Assembly: GCA_037127255.1 (NCBI GenBank)
Contig: JBANSL010000004.1
Span: 52,773,702-52,837,701, forward strand
DNA: 64,000 nt
Reading direction: 5' to 3'
Source of the DNA: Persicaria tinctoria
Taxonomy: Eukaryota > Streptophyta > Magnoliopsida > Caryophyllales > Polygonaceae
Within the stretch, counting starts at the first letter, position 1. Every line of letters starts with the position of its first letter. A model generated the notes under the pieces. It ran no database searches. It had not been told where the DNA came from and worked only from the letters and a program-made list of their open reading frames with translations. The position numbers were made by a program, and so were the translations under genes. This document shows positions 10,412 through 22,081 of this stretch, one piece after another.

Positions 10412-11575
10412 ATGCCTGGTGAAGCAAGCGGAGGATTTGCACAGGGAAGGTCCACAAGCAGACCGCCACTCTTTGTAGGAAACGACTTTGTCCACTGGAT
10501 ATCCTTGATGAAAATGTTCATCATAGACCAAGATCTAGAACTTTGGAACATTATAGAGAATGGTCCGAAGATTCCAAAGAAAGATGGACCAAATGACACC
10601 AAAGTTGCAAAGAATGAGTCTGAATACAACCAGGCAGATCTTGAAATTGAATACAACCAAAGTTACAAGAAGACTAAACCGTTGTCTTGTTTTGAATGTG
10701 GTGAAACAGATCATCTTGTGAAGGACTGCCCTCAAAAGACAAAGAGTCAGTCTAAGAAAGGTGACAAAAGGAAGAAGAAAGCCATGGTGGCAACTTGGAG
10801 CGATTCCGACTCTGACTCCGATGATGAGAAGGCCAACATTTGTCTTATGGCCTCAGAAGATGAATCCCACGATGAAAAGCTTGAAGCTATTGTAAGAGAA
10901 CTTATGGCAAGTCCAAAAGAGGTATTATCGTAATTCCTTTCAAATATGATTGCCAATGAAGAGAAGCTTATTGCCCAAACTAACATTCTTATTAAGAAAA
11001 CTGTGGACCAGGAAAGAACTATTGAGGATTTGTCTATGAGGGTAAAAAGTCTTGAAGCTTCTTATTCAGGTCTTGACATTAAAGTCAAGACGCTTGACTC
11101 AGAGAAATCTGAACTCAAGCAAGATCTCTTCTCTCTAAGAAATGAGCATCATGACTTAGAGAACGAGAAGATCTCCCTGAATAATAAGATTCAATACCAA
11201 CAGACAGCCCTCATAAGTTTTACCAAATCCAAAGGTACTCTCGATAGGATGTTGGGTGAGCAACAAAGCTCTCTAAACAAAAGTGGTATTGGTTACAATC
11301 CGAAGTTTTTAAAGAAGCAACACATTACCACTTTTGTAAAGGCAAAAGGAAGAAAAACCTCTCCTATATGTCACCATTGTGCTAGAAAGGGACATGTGAA
11401 AGAGACCTGCCCCTATAGAAGAAAGGATCCATATATTATTCGCAATACATTTTCTGTTCATCTGAGAAAAGAACGGATAACACAAGTTTGGGTTCCAAAA
11501 GGCACTATTTTACCAAATATGGTTTACCCCAACAATGGATCCAAATTTGCTTATTGGTCTAGCCACAAAGGTTGA
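10412..11575 (+). pseudogene. Copia Gag, internally deleted, stop codon inside
   Basis: The frame starts MPGEASGGFAQG and keeps the N-terminal Gag segment (LFVGNDFVHW then 'DQDLELWNII'). It jumps soon after 'GPKIPKKDGPND' to a CCHC knuckle CFECGETDHLVKDC. The large middle of a usual 400-residue-plus Gag is therefore missing by comparison with the family. A TAA at 10931-10933 interrupts the frame, which then continues in phase with a long coiled-coil-like region and a second CCHC knuckle CHHCARKGHVKETC, then 'ITQVWVPKG'. It ends at 11573-11575. Gag packages element RNA into virus-like particles; this copy could not make a full product. Confidence 0.8.
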
Positions 11576-14500
11576 TGTTTGTCTTGCAGGAAATCACCAA
11601 GGTGAAAGAACACAAATGGACTATTGATAGTGGATGCTCGAGGCATATGAGTGGGAATAGTTCTCTCTTTCATGATCTAAAGGAGCAATCCACGGGAACA
11701 ATCACTCTTGGTGACAAAGGAAAATGCGACATCGTTGGTATTGGTAGTGTTGGAAGCGATTCCAGCCATAGTATTAAAGATGTCTATCTTGTTAATGGTT
11801 TGAAGTATAATCTGCTTAGTGTCTCTCAATTATGTGATAGTGGTAACAATGTCAGATTTAACAAGAAAAGATGTATAGTGTGCAGAGAAGATACAGGTGA
11901 AGTTATTTTAACTGCATATCGCTACAACAATATATACGCCTTAAATGCTGATCAAATGGCACAATGAAGTTTAACATGTCTAAAGGTTTTGACGGACGAT
12001 CCAAAGCTCTGGCACAGGAGACTCGGTCATGTGAGTCCACATACACTACAGAAGCTTGTGTCTAAAGGGCTTATAAGAGGGCTACCTGAGATGGACTTCA
12101 AAGGTATTGATATGTGCAATGCATGCACACGAGGTAAACAAACACGTAGCTCTTTCAAACCCTAAAAGGTTGTAAGTTTTTTTAGACCCCTTGAACTTTT
12201 ACATATGGATTTATGTGGTCCTATGCGAGTCAAATCTCCCAATGGTAAAAAGTACATGCTAGTTGTTGTTGATGATTTTTTTAGATATAATTGGGTTGCA
12301 TTTTTAAAAGAAAAATCAGATGCCTTATTTGAGTTATCAAAACTTTGTAAGGAGTTGCAATCTTTAAGAAACGAGCCCATAGTGTCAATTCGGAGTGATC
12401 ATGGTAGGGAGTTTGATCAACTTCAGTTTGATTTGTTTTGTGCTAGATATGGCATCTCCCATAACTTTTCTGCTTCTAGGACACCTCAACAAAACGGGGT
12501 TGTGGAACGCAAGAACCGCACCTTAGAGGATATGGCCAGGACTATGCTTTTAGAAAATGCATTACCTAAAACCTATTGGGCTGAAGCTGTTCACACAGCT
12601 AACTACATTTTGAATCGTTGTCTTATTCGTTCCATCTTAAAGAAAACTTCTTATGAACTTTTCAAAGGCCGCAAACCACTTATATCTTATTTTAAACCCT
12701 TTGGCTGTACTTGTTTTGTTCATAACAATGGAAAAGATAACCTTGGGAAATTTGATGCGCGTAGTGATGAAGGTTTATTTCTTGGCTACTCCACAAGTAG
12801 CAAAGCTTATAGAATCTTCAATAAAAGGACCCAGGTAGTTGAAGAAAGTATACATGTTATTTTTTATGAATGCAATGACGGTGCTTTGAGTGAAAGTGTT
12901 GCAGATATATATCTTAACATCCATGAAGAGAACGAGGAAGGTGATGATGCTGCTACCAAGAACACAGAGAAGAGGAACATGCAGGAACCGATTCTTAACA
13001 CTGAAGAATTAGCCCAAGGTGTTGAACATTCGTCCAAAGCCCTTGGTGTCCAATCCAACAATGTTTAGATGTCAGAAACTGTTGTAACTGAACCTAACAG
13101 GACCACGGAGTCAGATGTACCACAAGTCAATCCTACCAGTGTGACGAATCAAGGAGCTGAGACTAGCAAAAGGAAATTTAAATACTCCTCATCATACTCT
13201 TTAAATGATATCATTTCTGACCCTACTTCTAGTGTTCAAACTCGTTCTAAACTTAAAGATCTTTGTGCTTTCCACGCGTTTGTTTCTCTTATTGAGCCAA
13301 AGAAGGTAGATGAGGAACTTCAGGAGCCAGACTGGATCATTGCTATGCAAAGTGAGCTCAACGGATTTGAAAGAAACAAAGTATGGACCTTGAAGCCTAG
13401 GCCAAAGCATCAATCAGTTATTGGCACACGATGGGTATTTCGAAACAAGCTAGATGAGAATGGTAAGATTATGAGGAACAAGGCAAGGCTTGTTGCTCAA
13501 GGCTACAATCAAGAGGAAGGTATTGACTACGAGGAGACCTTTCCTCCCGTAGCCAGGCTTGAAGCCATTCGCATTTTATTAGCATTTGCATCTTTTATGA
13601 GCATAAAATTATATCAAATGGATGCGACGTGTGCTTTTCTTAATGGTTTCTTAGAGGAAGAAGTTTATGTGGCTCAACCCCCAGGTTTTGAAAGTTCAGA
13701 ATTTCCCAATCATGTTTATAAACTTGACAAAGCGCTTTATGGTTTGAAACAAGCCCCAAGAGCTTGGTATGAGCACTTGTCAAAATATCTTTTAGAAAAT
13801 GATTTTAAAAGGGGGTTGATCGACAAGACTCTTTTTATCAGGACCAAAGGAAAGGACATTTTGGTTATTCAAATTTGTGTTGATGATATATTATTTGGTG
13901 CTACTAACACATCTTTGTGCAAGGAATTTTCTAACATCATGTGCAGTGAATTTGAGATGAGCTTGATGGGTGAACTCAACTTCTTTTTGGGATTACAAGT
14001 TCATCAATCCAAGAAAGGGATATTTGTCAACCAAACCAAGTACACTAAGGATCTCTTGAAGAAGTTCAAGATGGATCAATCCAAAGCAGCCAAGACTCCC
14101 ATGAGCTCAACATTGTCTCTAGATCAAGACAAGACTGGAATAAGTGTCAATCAAAAGGAGTATCGAGGAATGATTGGATCTTTATTATATCTCACGGCTA
14201 GTAGACCTGACATCATGTTTAGTGTTTGCATGTGTCCTAGGTTTCAAGCTGATCCTAAAGAATCTCACCTCGTAGCTGTGAAGAGGATCTTTCGATATCT
14301 CAATGGCACTAAGGAGCTTGGACTATGGTACCCAAAGCAAAAGGATTTCACATTAATTGGATATTCTGATGCAGATTTTGCAGGCTATAAGGTGGATAGG
14401 AAGAGCACATCAGGATGTTGCCAATTCTTAGGAGCATCTTTGATCAGTTGGCACTCAAAGAAGCAAAACACAGTTGCTCTATCCACTATAGAAGCCGAAT

Positions 14501-14829
14501 ACATTGCAGCTGGAGCCTGTTGCTCCCAAATCCTTTGGATAGCTCAACAAATGCGAGATCTTGGCATTAACCTCAAAGGTATTCCAATTAAATGTGACAA
14601 TACAAGTGCCATCTCCATCACTAAGAATCCTGTTCAGCATTCAAGGACCAAACATATTGATGTAAGGCATCATTTCATTAGAGACCATGTTGAAAAAGGT
14701 GATGTGTCCATTTCGTTTATTTCAACTGATTATCAATGGGCTGACATTTTCACTAAGCCTTTGGCAGAGGACAGGTTCACCATCATAAGACGAGAGATTG
14801 GGATGCTTAACAAGGATGCACTTTCGTAG
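11572..14829 (+). pseudogene. Copia Pol: protease, integrase, RT, RNase H with three in-frame stops
   Basis: One frame carries all Pol domains but is cut by TGA at 11965, TAA at 12163 and TAG at 13066. In order: the protease motif WTIDSGCSRHMSG; an HHCC integrase zinc region beginning WHRRLGHV and ending CNACTRGK; the DDE core with MDLCGP, SDHGREF and NGVVERKNRT; RT from 'VIGTRWVFRNKLDE', with the catalytic box reading CVDDILFG where YVDD is usual; and RNase H with 'GYSDADFAG' and 'STIEAEYIA'. The final 586-codon RT/RNase H part (13069-14829) is uninterrupted. The Gag to Pol junction is out of frame, and an intervening piece reads in the third frame. The hAT element starts 10 bases after the stop. 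Confidence 0.9.
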
Positions 14830-14838
14830 GGGGAGCAT

Positions 14839-16012
14839 AAGGGGTGGGCAAAATTACTTGAAATTGAAAAATTGATTTGAAAATTTGAAAAATTGCTCCA
14901 TTTTTCAATTAACTGTTTTGAAATAAAAATACATTTCAAGATAGTTAACTGAATTGGTTTTATTTTTCAATTCAAAACAGTTTCAATTAATTGCTCCAAT
15001 TAATTGATTAATTGCTAATTTGATAAAAGAGAGAACAGTTAGCCTAAACCACCCCTTCGTTCATCAGTCGCCTCTCTCACCATCATAATCACGAAGCTCC
15101 TCCATCGCCGTCACGCCTCCGTTCCTCGCCGTCGGCCCTTCGACGCGCCTCCGGAGTCATCGCCGACCCCTATCCCATCAGATCTCCAACTCCCAGCATC
15201 ATTCTCATCTTCATCATTCCTCTCTCTCCATCAGATTCACGAAACTCCGTCCTTCAATCGTCAGATTCATCATCGGTTCCGATTGCAATTTGGTCGGGAG
15301 AGCCACTCGCGTTTCGAATTCCTCCACTGGAGCTCACCAGAGCCACTCGGCTAATGCATTCGAGAACCGCAACGGGCGAAGATTCGGAGCGGGGGCGGGG
15401 TCTTGATTGAAAAACTCGGACTGAAGAGGCTGAGCCAGATCGGGAATCCGAAGGAAGAATTAGGATTTAGGAGCCGCGGCAATCCAATCCCGAGAGAGTG
15501 AGAGGAGCCAGATCTGTCATTCTCCAGAGCCGGCAGACGCAGGCGGCGGCGCCGAGGGAGCGCGCGTCGAGGCGCTTCAGCACCTCCAAGAGGACGTCGC
15601 CGTGGTCGTTTATGCAGAACGGCGCCGTTTCGGTTTTCCGCCGCCTCTCCCGTCGGTGCTGGTCTTGTTCTTCCATTGATTGTTGCTCCATCGGTGGATC
15701 GCATTAATGGCGGTGGGGATTTGTATTTGTAGGGAGAGATCAGAGATGGAGTTCTGCAAAATTGGGGATAGGGTTGGAAGGAGACAAGTAATTGGTTTCG
15801 GGGAGCCATTAGTTTCGGGAGCCATTAATCTGATTCTCATTTCATTCAATTATCAATTAATTGGTTAATTGTATTGAAAGTAGCAATTAATTGCTACCAA
15901 TTAATTGTGTGTTTCAATTCAATTTTTTTTATTGAATTGTGGTAATTGAAAGTAGGAATTAATTGCTAAGCAATTAATTGAAACATCAATTAATTGGGTT
16001 TGCCCACCCCTA
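14839..16012. mobile_element. Non-autonomous hAT element carrying gene DNA
   Basis: The ends form terminal inverted repeats: AAGGGGTGGGCAAA on the left and, inverted, TAGGGGTGGGCAAA on the right. Both flanks are GGGAGCAT (14831-14838 and 16013-16020), a perfect 8-bp target-site duplication typical of hAT. The outer 150-200 bases are AT-rich with reiterated CAATTAATTG motifs. The core (15050-15800) is GC-rich and contains an F-box fragment on the minus strand. There is no transposase. It sits between the pol and 3' ORF of the copia element, so it is younger than that copy. Confidence 0.9.
15467..15691 (-). pseudogene. Captured F-box domain fragment
   Basis: The minus-strand frame starts MEQQSMEEQDQ, is rich in R, E and Q, then reads 'DVLLEVLKRLDARSLGAAAC' and VCRLWR. 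That is the helical core of an F-box (L..VL..LD..SL..A..VC..W), which binds SKP1 in SCF ubiquitin ligases. After the W the frame carries on only briefly and no substrate-binding domain follows. High GC contrasts with the flanking element, as expected for captured host coding DNA. The open frame ends at 15467. A chimeric transcript is possible but not shown. Confidence 0.6.
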
Positions 16013-16262
16013 GGGAGCATTCCCTTTACGAAAGATAAAATCTACTTAGTGTCAACACTCTTGAGAACTATGTCAAATCTTGGCAATGTTATCATTACCC
16101 TCCCTTGGAACTCTAAACCCATCCCATCACTTCATCATCTCTCTCTACTTATACCCAAGTCTGTACCTGATTCCATCACACTCTCAAATTATCCAAACCC
16201 TTTCACTTTCTCCTTCTTCAACCTCTCAACCTTTTCTAAAGAAACCCTAGCCGATTTCCTCC

Positions 16263-17976
16263 ATGGCACCAAAAAAAAAGAAAGCTGTCACACCCAGAAG
16301 ACTTGGCGCCACCCCCAAGGGACGTCAGGCCACTGCCACTTCTCCCACACCTGAACCCACTCCTCAAGCCATTGTCCCAACTGTTGTCCAGAGCACCATC
16401 GCTGAGAGCACGGCCACTGTTACCAAGGGCTCTCAAAAGCGCTCTGCTAAGAAGCCTCTCAGTGCCAAACAGAAAGGGAAGAGGAAGATTTTGGCTGAGG
16501 AAGTGGACGAGGAAAAGGAGGAAGATGACCTAGATGCCATCCTGGAAAGAAATGCTGCCAAGGAAGCCGAGGAGGAAGCCTTGAAGAAGAAAAAGGCCGA
16601 TGAGGAGGCCGAGCTTGCAAGGAAACTGGCTGATGAGGAAGCTGAGAGGATTCGGAAGGAAGCCGAAGCCGATGAGGTTCCATCCGAGGAGGAGCCTGAG
16701 GAAGAAGAAGAAGGGCAAGAGGGATCTGGTGATGACGAGGAAGCTGAAGGAGATGAAGCGGGGTCCGGTGAGGACTCGGGGTCTGAGGAAGAGGAGGAAG
16801 AATCTTCCTCTCCTTCTCCTCATTCCCCATCTCCAAAGAAGCGGAAAGCCCCTGTTGCTGTCAAGCCTCCATCTCCCAAGCGCACCAGGAAGGGCACCCT
16901 CAGGAGTCTTGAAGCGCATGTCAAGATAGTTGCTCCGACAATTGCTCGCAGGAAGAATGCCGACCCACCTGCATATATCCAGGTAAATCAATCCTTGCCC
17001 TCCTCTTGGTTTCAAGATGCTGAGACTGCTGGTAAGTGGGTAGATGAGTTTCGAACTCGTAGGATTAGCTGTTCTGATTTTTTGGATTTTGAGTTCTTCG
17101 AAGCTTTGAAGTTACCCTGCATTGATCTTCTCAAAAAATCCCCAGCCTGGACCCTTCTCAATCTTGAAACTGTCTACTACCCCCAGCTTACCCGTCTATT
17201 TTACATTAACCTAAAAGCCAAACACGACCCCAACGGTTGGTCTTTGGAGTTTGTTGTCAAAGGGGTTAGAATCTCTCTCAACTCCAATGACTTTGCAGAT
17301 TTCCTTGGCTTACCTAGCCCAGTTCCACCCTCTGAAATACACCCCTCAAAAGAGAATTGCATCATTCTTGCCCGAGCCAAGTACCTCATATCCGAAGCAT
17401 CCAACAGCACCTCAAAGCAACTCACCCACTAAATTCCTAACCCTTGAGGCAATAATAATTTTTAACATCATTGCTCGATGCCTCTTATCCCGTCTTAACT
17501 CTGGCTCACTCCTTACTGACAATGTCATGGTCATACTTTACCACATCTTAAATGGCCTTGACCTTGATCTGGCCAACACTATCCTTGGAACCATGGCTCA
17601 TGCTAGAAAAGCTAGAAAAGGCTCTCCCCTCCCCTTTGCTACCCTTTTGACCCCTCTATTCAAAGCTTCTGGAATTGATGTCAAAAATGAAGAACAGCTG
17701 CGTCATATGGGTAAGTTCGACTCTAAGGGCCTTGAAAAGATTGGCATCACTCGGTCTCCCCAAGGGACCTTGAGTCTTGCCACTCCTTCAAAAGCCCTTC
17801 CCACTGCTTCAGCTTTCGATGAACACATGGACAACCTAGAGTTGGGCTTGGAGGAAGGTCGCCTAGATATCAAGGAGCTACAAAAGGAGTTTATGACGGA
17901 GATGAGCGGGATTTCCAAGATGCTACAAGGACTGTGGACGAGGCTCACTGATGATGCTCCGGACGACGAAGCTTAA
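16263..17976 (+). pseudogene. Extra 3' ORF of the copia element (putative plant transposon protein type), frameshifted
   Basis: The first frame (16263-17432) starts MAPKKKKAVTPRR, is basic at the start, then very rich in K, E and A with an acidic run and a second basic patch. From about codon 235 it reads 'QSLPSSWFQDAETAGKWVDE' and later 'YPQLTRLFYINLK' and 'FADFLGLPSP'. The end continues in another frame to 17976 with 'GTMAHARKARKGSPLPFATL' and an acidic helical tail. The globular part resembles the Pfam family 'Putative plant transposon protein'. SIRE-type elements often have a third ORF here, called env-like. This one shows neither signal peptide nor membrane segment, and has nuclear-localisation-like lysines. 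Confidence 0.6.
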
Positions 17977-18305
17977 ACCCTACCCTACCCTACCTTATCC
18001 CAAACTTGATACATTGCTGGTTTTTGGAAACAATTTCAAAACTTTTGGTGACTGTTTTACCTCCTCCCTTTGTTGAAAGACAAAAAGGGGGAGATGATCT
18101 GTGGTTGTTTAGACTTTGAAAACCTTTCTGCTTGAAGGTCTTGGAAGACCTTGGTTTTTTATTTTTGGTTTTCGGTTGGATGGTTTTTGCATGCTTTAAT
18201 ATTTGATCCAACATTTGTCTAACCCATGCAGGTACTTAGTCCAATTTCTCTTATATTATTTATGCTTGACTAAGCTGCAGGGATGCACAGGTTTTGTCTT
18301 TCATC

Positions 18306-18315
18306 AAGGGGGAGA
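18306..18315 (+). other. Polypurine tract of the copia element
   Basis: AAGGGGGAGA immediately precedes the 3' LTR. A second AAAAAGGGGGAGATG run occurs near 18083, so the true priming site could have an upstream partner. Confidence 0.8.
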
Positions 18316-18316
18316 T

Positions 18317-19317
18317 TGATAACTCCCTCCCTTGATGAAAATCGGAATAAATGTTTCAAAGGCCTTAACAGGATATTTGTGTCAAAGGTCTTGGAACATT
18401 AACAGTTGATGTAATCCAAAACCTGTTTTATAAGTCCGAATATTATTTAATCTTATTATATACTTCCTCTATATTATATATATATATATGCTTGACTAAT
18501 CTTTCAGGAAGTTTTTCGAATTATTTTCTTCCTTGTGACAAGTGTTGAGAAGGTTCAAATCGGAAAGATTATGGCTTCATTTGTTTCCAAGTTTAGAAGA
18601 TCTTAAAGATGGCCATGATTTGGAATAGCCATTGGAGAAGATTGTCGGCGCCGATTTGTCTCAATAAATAGAAAAGGAAGATGAAGACAGAATACACAAG
18701 TGCTACACAAAGTTTTCATTCATTCAAGCGAGATCTGTCTTCCAAGTGTACTCTCTGCTAACGCTCAAGAGTTTGTTGTTTATTTCAAAGCCTTTGAGAG
18801 TCACTGTGAGCTTATAGGATATATTCATTTATAGTGTTACTCGAGAGTTTGTAACTCGGGAAGTTGCACTAGGATATTGATTTGTGAGAGTAAGAGAATT
18901 GTACTAGATAGCTGAGAGATGTGGGGCTCTTCTAGATTGGTCTAGGACTCCAAGGGAACGTGAGTTGACTAGATTGCAATTGTATAGGAGAGAGGTTTCT
19001 CGGTGAGCTATTAGGATCCTAAGCTAAGCGAATCAATAAAGCCTTTTGAATCCTAGGGTTGTGGAAGAACCCTAGGCGGGGACGTAGGCCAAGTTCGTGT
19101 CGAACCTCGTAAACACTTACTCGTGTCTTTTATCTATTGCTTTACCTTATTTCCGCACTTGGTTCGCTTGTCTAACTTTGTGATTCAGGTTTAATCTCAA
19201 AGGGTTTTATACGAGCTCCAAAAGTCTTGCGACTTTCGGCGAAAAACGGACATACTCTATTCAACCCCCCTTCTAAAGTATTTCTATATTACATTGTTTT
19301 ACATTATCGAACCTTCA
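18317..19317 (+). repeat. 3' LTR of the copia element
   Basis: Same start and end as the left LTR. It lacks a 5-base ACACA unit near 18695 that the left LTR has. AGCAA at 19318-19322 is the target-site duplication. Confidence 0.93.
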
Positions 19318-20194
19318 AGCAACATTTCCAGCCATATTGTGCTCAACATCATGGCCTCCCACCTGGCCACTGCACAAGTGCCTCTTGGGACAAACTTCAA
19401 ACAAGTGGTTTTCATCCCCACAGCTACCACAACCAATTGGAAAGTCTTCAAACCATATGGGATAGGATTCCACCATCCCAGCTTCATTGACCATGTAAAC
19501 CCTTCTCTCAGCAATCAGAGTGATATCCACAGACACACACACTCGAGGATAACGATAGCGCGCCCCTTTTGCATTGAAAGCAGCCACCCTGATCACCCGT
19601 CCAAGCCCATTATCATCCATAATATCATGGAGGATATCGTTATGCGCATATTTGGAGGGTAGGCCAGGGAATCATATCGACAGGTCCAGCAAGGACACCG
19701 ACTCTCCCCAAGGATCAAAGTCCAGCTTCCATGGCCTGAGAAGAACCAACTGTCCCGAGATGTGGAACGGTCGGTTCTCCCACACAGAGGCCTTATCCTC
19801 CACCAGATCAAAGCGCAACTCAAACCAGTGATTAGCAATAGGGATTAATTGAAAGCCACCACTCAAGGATTTCCAAACCAGCCTTAGACGTTTCCTTACC
19901 TCAGACGCCTCCATGGAATCACCAATAATGGTTGCGAAGAGAGAGGATTCATTGAGAGCGGAGATGTTCTCCTGCACACGCCCTTGGAGCCTGATCAGCC
20001 TTTCTCGATCGATCATGCGTCGCTTAAAGCGTTTCTCAGCCTTAGACCGCCTTTTCCTCATCGGCTCCCAAAGGAGCCTCAATGAGTTTTATGCCCTCCG
20101 GCATCCTGATTTCTCTGGGGGGTTTAGACAGTACAAGAGTAGGATCTTCTACTCCCATTGGTTTTTTGCATTTGTCAACTTCGGGAGGAGCCAT
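19318..20194 (-). pseudogene. LINE ORF1 (Gag-like), N-terminal part
   Basis: The minus strand has an ATG at 20194 (MAPPEVDKCKKPMG). A frameshift near 20045-20080 leads to 'EKRFKRRMIDRERLIRLQG'. Then comes a DUF4283-like region (FATIIGDSMEASEV, LVWKSLSGGFQLIPIANHWF, WKLDFDPWG). A further frame change near 19680 leads to a segment ending in the CCHC knuckle CGSCGDENHLFEVC. This order is that of ORF1 in plant L1-type LINEs, which binds element RNA. The protein continues across the copia insertion at 9349. At least two frameshifts make it non-functional. Confidence 0.7.
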
Positions 20195-20499
20195 TGGAAA
20201 CACAAGAGCAAAGCAAAGATTTTTAGACAGATGAAATAGAAAGGGGGAGATGGAGAGAAGAAATTGATAATCAGATTGGTGCACCAAACAAAGATCAAGA
20301 GAGCGTTTATATAGAAGATTTGAGGGAAGGGAAACCAAACTCACCCGAGAAGCAATCAGAGAGCACTACAAAAAAAAAAAACATATTAGCCACGGACAGT
20401 AGCAACGGCATGGATTTACCGTGGCCAATCGGTCAGTTTTTGCCACGACATTCGCTAATTTTGCCACGGCTAGGCAATTGCCGTTGCAAAAATTATTTT

Positions 20500-20745
20500 G
20501 TTTTTTAAAAAAAAAACGAAAAGAACTTTCTTTAACCTAATCCGTCACTCATCCTCACTCGTGTGCGCCGCTGTTGCCCTTTCTTCCCTCCTCATCGCTC
20601 CTTGGATCTCCAGGGACCTCCACAACCATCTCCGCTGCCGCCCCCGCTGCTCCTCCCCTATCCCCTCCATTTCTCTCTGACAACCCCCCTTCACTCTCCG
20701 CCGCCGCCTTGGTTCCTCTCCCGCCGAGATGAAAGGTAAACTATT
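20500..20745 (+). other. Leader-like C-rich DNA in E2
   Basis: The stretch is rich in CTC, CCG and CCT, ends near ATGAAAGGTAAAC, and resembles a plant 5'UTR with a first donor site. No protein motif is recognised. Confidence 0.3.
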
Positions 20746-20820
20746 GTTGTGCCTTTCAGTTTGATTCTTGATAACTCAACATGAATTTGATTATTATCAC
20801 TTGTTTATCTCCCAAACCAG

Positions 20821-20989
20821 TGAATTGGAAGACATTTTCGATCCCGATCACTTCAAGAAAACCCTAAAATCGGATATTCGAGTGGTGTCCTCCCTCTCCT
20901 CCACCCACCTCCTCCCCAAGCAACCAGTCGAAACTCAAATCCCCTTTGAAGTTACACCTCTTTGGATCCAAACTCGTTTTTTCAAAAAG
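20821..20989 (+). pseudogene. Captured exon of an O-fucosyltransferase-family gene
   Basis: The exon-like segment lies between CCAG and GGTAAC splice-type boundaries. It reads 'SELEDIFDPDHFKKTLKSDI', then RVVSSLSS, then VETQIPFEVTPLWIQTRFFK. The D-IFD-DHF-..LK-D...V pattern followed by a P.WI..RF segment is what I recall in plant GDP-fucose O-fucosyltransferase-like (GT106-type) proteins, which are Golgi type II enzymes. The catalytic C-terminal portion is absent. It is cargo of CACTA E2. Confidence 0.5.
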
Positions 20990-21892
20990 GTAACCTAATC
21001 AATTGCCTCTTTCACTCCCTGTCTAACCAGATCCACACCGAGATGGGGTCTCCAGCCTAGTCGCCTTGGCCGAGCCTATATATGTAGCCGGTCTGCCTTC
21101 TTCTTGCAATCAATTGGAGACGCAGAGGTATGCAGATAGCCATATTTTCTTGATTGTTTGCTTTACTGTAACAAGGGAATCCCCATGTGGTGTTTTTTTT
21201 GGCCATTTTTTGCGATTTGCGTAAGTTCTGGTTGTTGTTTTGGTACTGAAACTTCCACTGGAATTACATACTTGAGAATTCATGTCAAGTGGAACTACAC
21301 CGAAAAAATTGCCGCATGATCTTATTACAATTAGAACTTGTAGATGTAGAGCTGCATAATCTTATTTTTTAAAATAGAAAATTGCTTTGTCATAAAAATG
21401 TCAAGAACGTCGGATATGAATTTATCAGTGTAATTTTGACACTTGAAGTTTACATGAGGCAATGGAAATTGGAGTGATTGACTGAGTGATTTTGATTTGC
21501 TAAGTAAAAAATTACTACATTAGTAAATAAATAGTTAAATACCCTTTGTTAGGTGACAATTTAGGTTACCGTGATTAGAGTGGTTAGAGTTTTGAAAGCT
21601 GCCCTTCTTTGTTATTCCAGGTTTTGATTCTACTTCCATATGCTAGCATTGCCCTTTGCATTGTTAAGAAGCTTCTATAGTTTACTCCTTTAGTGAATAA
21701 GGTAATACTTTCCCATATCTCCAATACAATTTGACTGAAAATTAATTGTTGCTTGATGAACTTCTTCAGTTTACCAGAAAAACATGTTTTCCTTCTTGTC
21801 ATTTCATTTTTGCAAAACTAATTTGGAGAAGAAAAATTAACTTACAGCTGTGCTTGTCTTTGTCTTGATGCTATTATCAAGTAAATGTGCAG

Positions 21893-22081
21893 TATATGGA
21901 TCGTTTTACGAAAGAATTTTGGAGCTGCAGACAATGATAATGAAGAGGATGGTGTGCCCTTGGTAAGTGGTGCTAAATCTGAAAACACGGGGCCTCAGAA
22001 GGCTTCAAAACCATCAGATTTTGATGCTCTTTTGGTGGGTAACAACAATGATCACATCATGGTGGGAATAAAGTTTACTAG
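21893..22081 (+). other. Unidentified captured exon in E2
   Basis: An open stretch reads 'NFGAADNDNEEDGVPLVSGA' and later 'ASKPSDFDALLVG', ending at a TAG/GTATGA donor-like boundary. It is acidic and polar, with coding-like composition. I do not recognise the donor gene. Confidence 0.3.

Larger units (their letters stand above)
9350..19317 (+). mobile_element. Ty1/copia retrotransposon (SIRE/Maximus-like), nested hAT inside
   Basis: Two LTRs of about 1 kb (9350-10353 and 18317-19317) both start TGATAACTCCC and end ACCTTCA. A primer-binding site for initiator tRNA-Met follows the left LTR and a polypurine tract AAGGGGGAGA precedes the right one. Flanks AGCAG and AGCAA form a 5-bp target-site duplication with one change. 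Internal order is gag, protease, integrase, RT, RNase H, then an extra ORF, as in the SIRE lineage. By eye the LTRs differ at about 30 positions plus two small indels (near 97% identity), pointing to a fairly recent insertion. Stop codons and the hAT insertion make this copy defective. It lies in a LINE ORF1 on the opposite strand. Confidence 0.93.

Noticed and set aside
16263..17976. Retroviral envelope gene
   Set aside because: No signal peptide, membrane anchor or cleavage site; composition is charged and nuclear-like.
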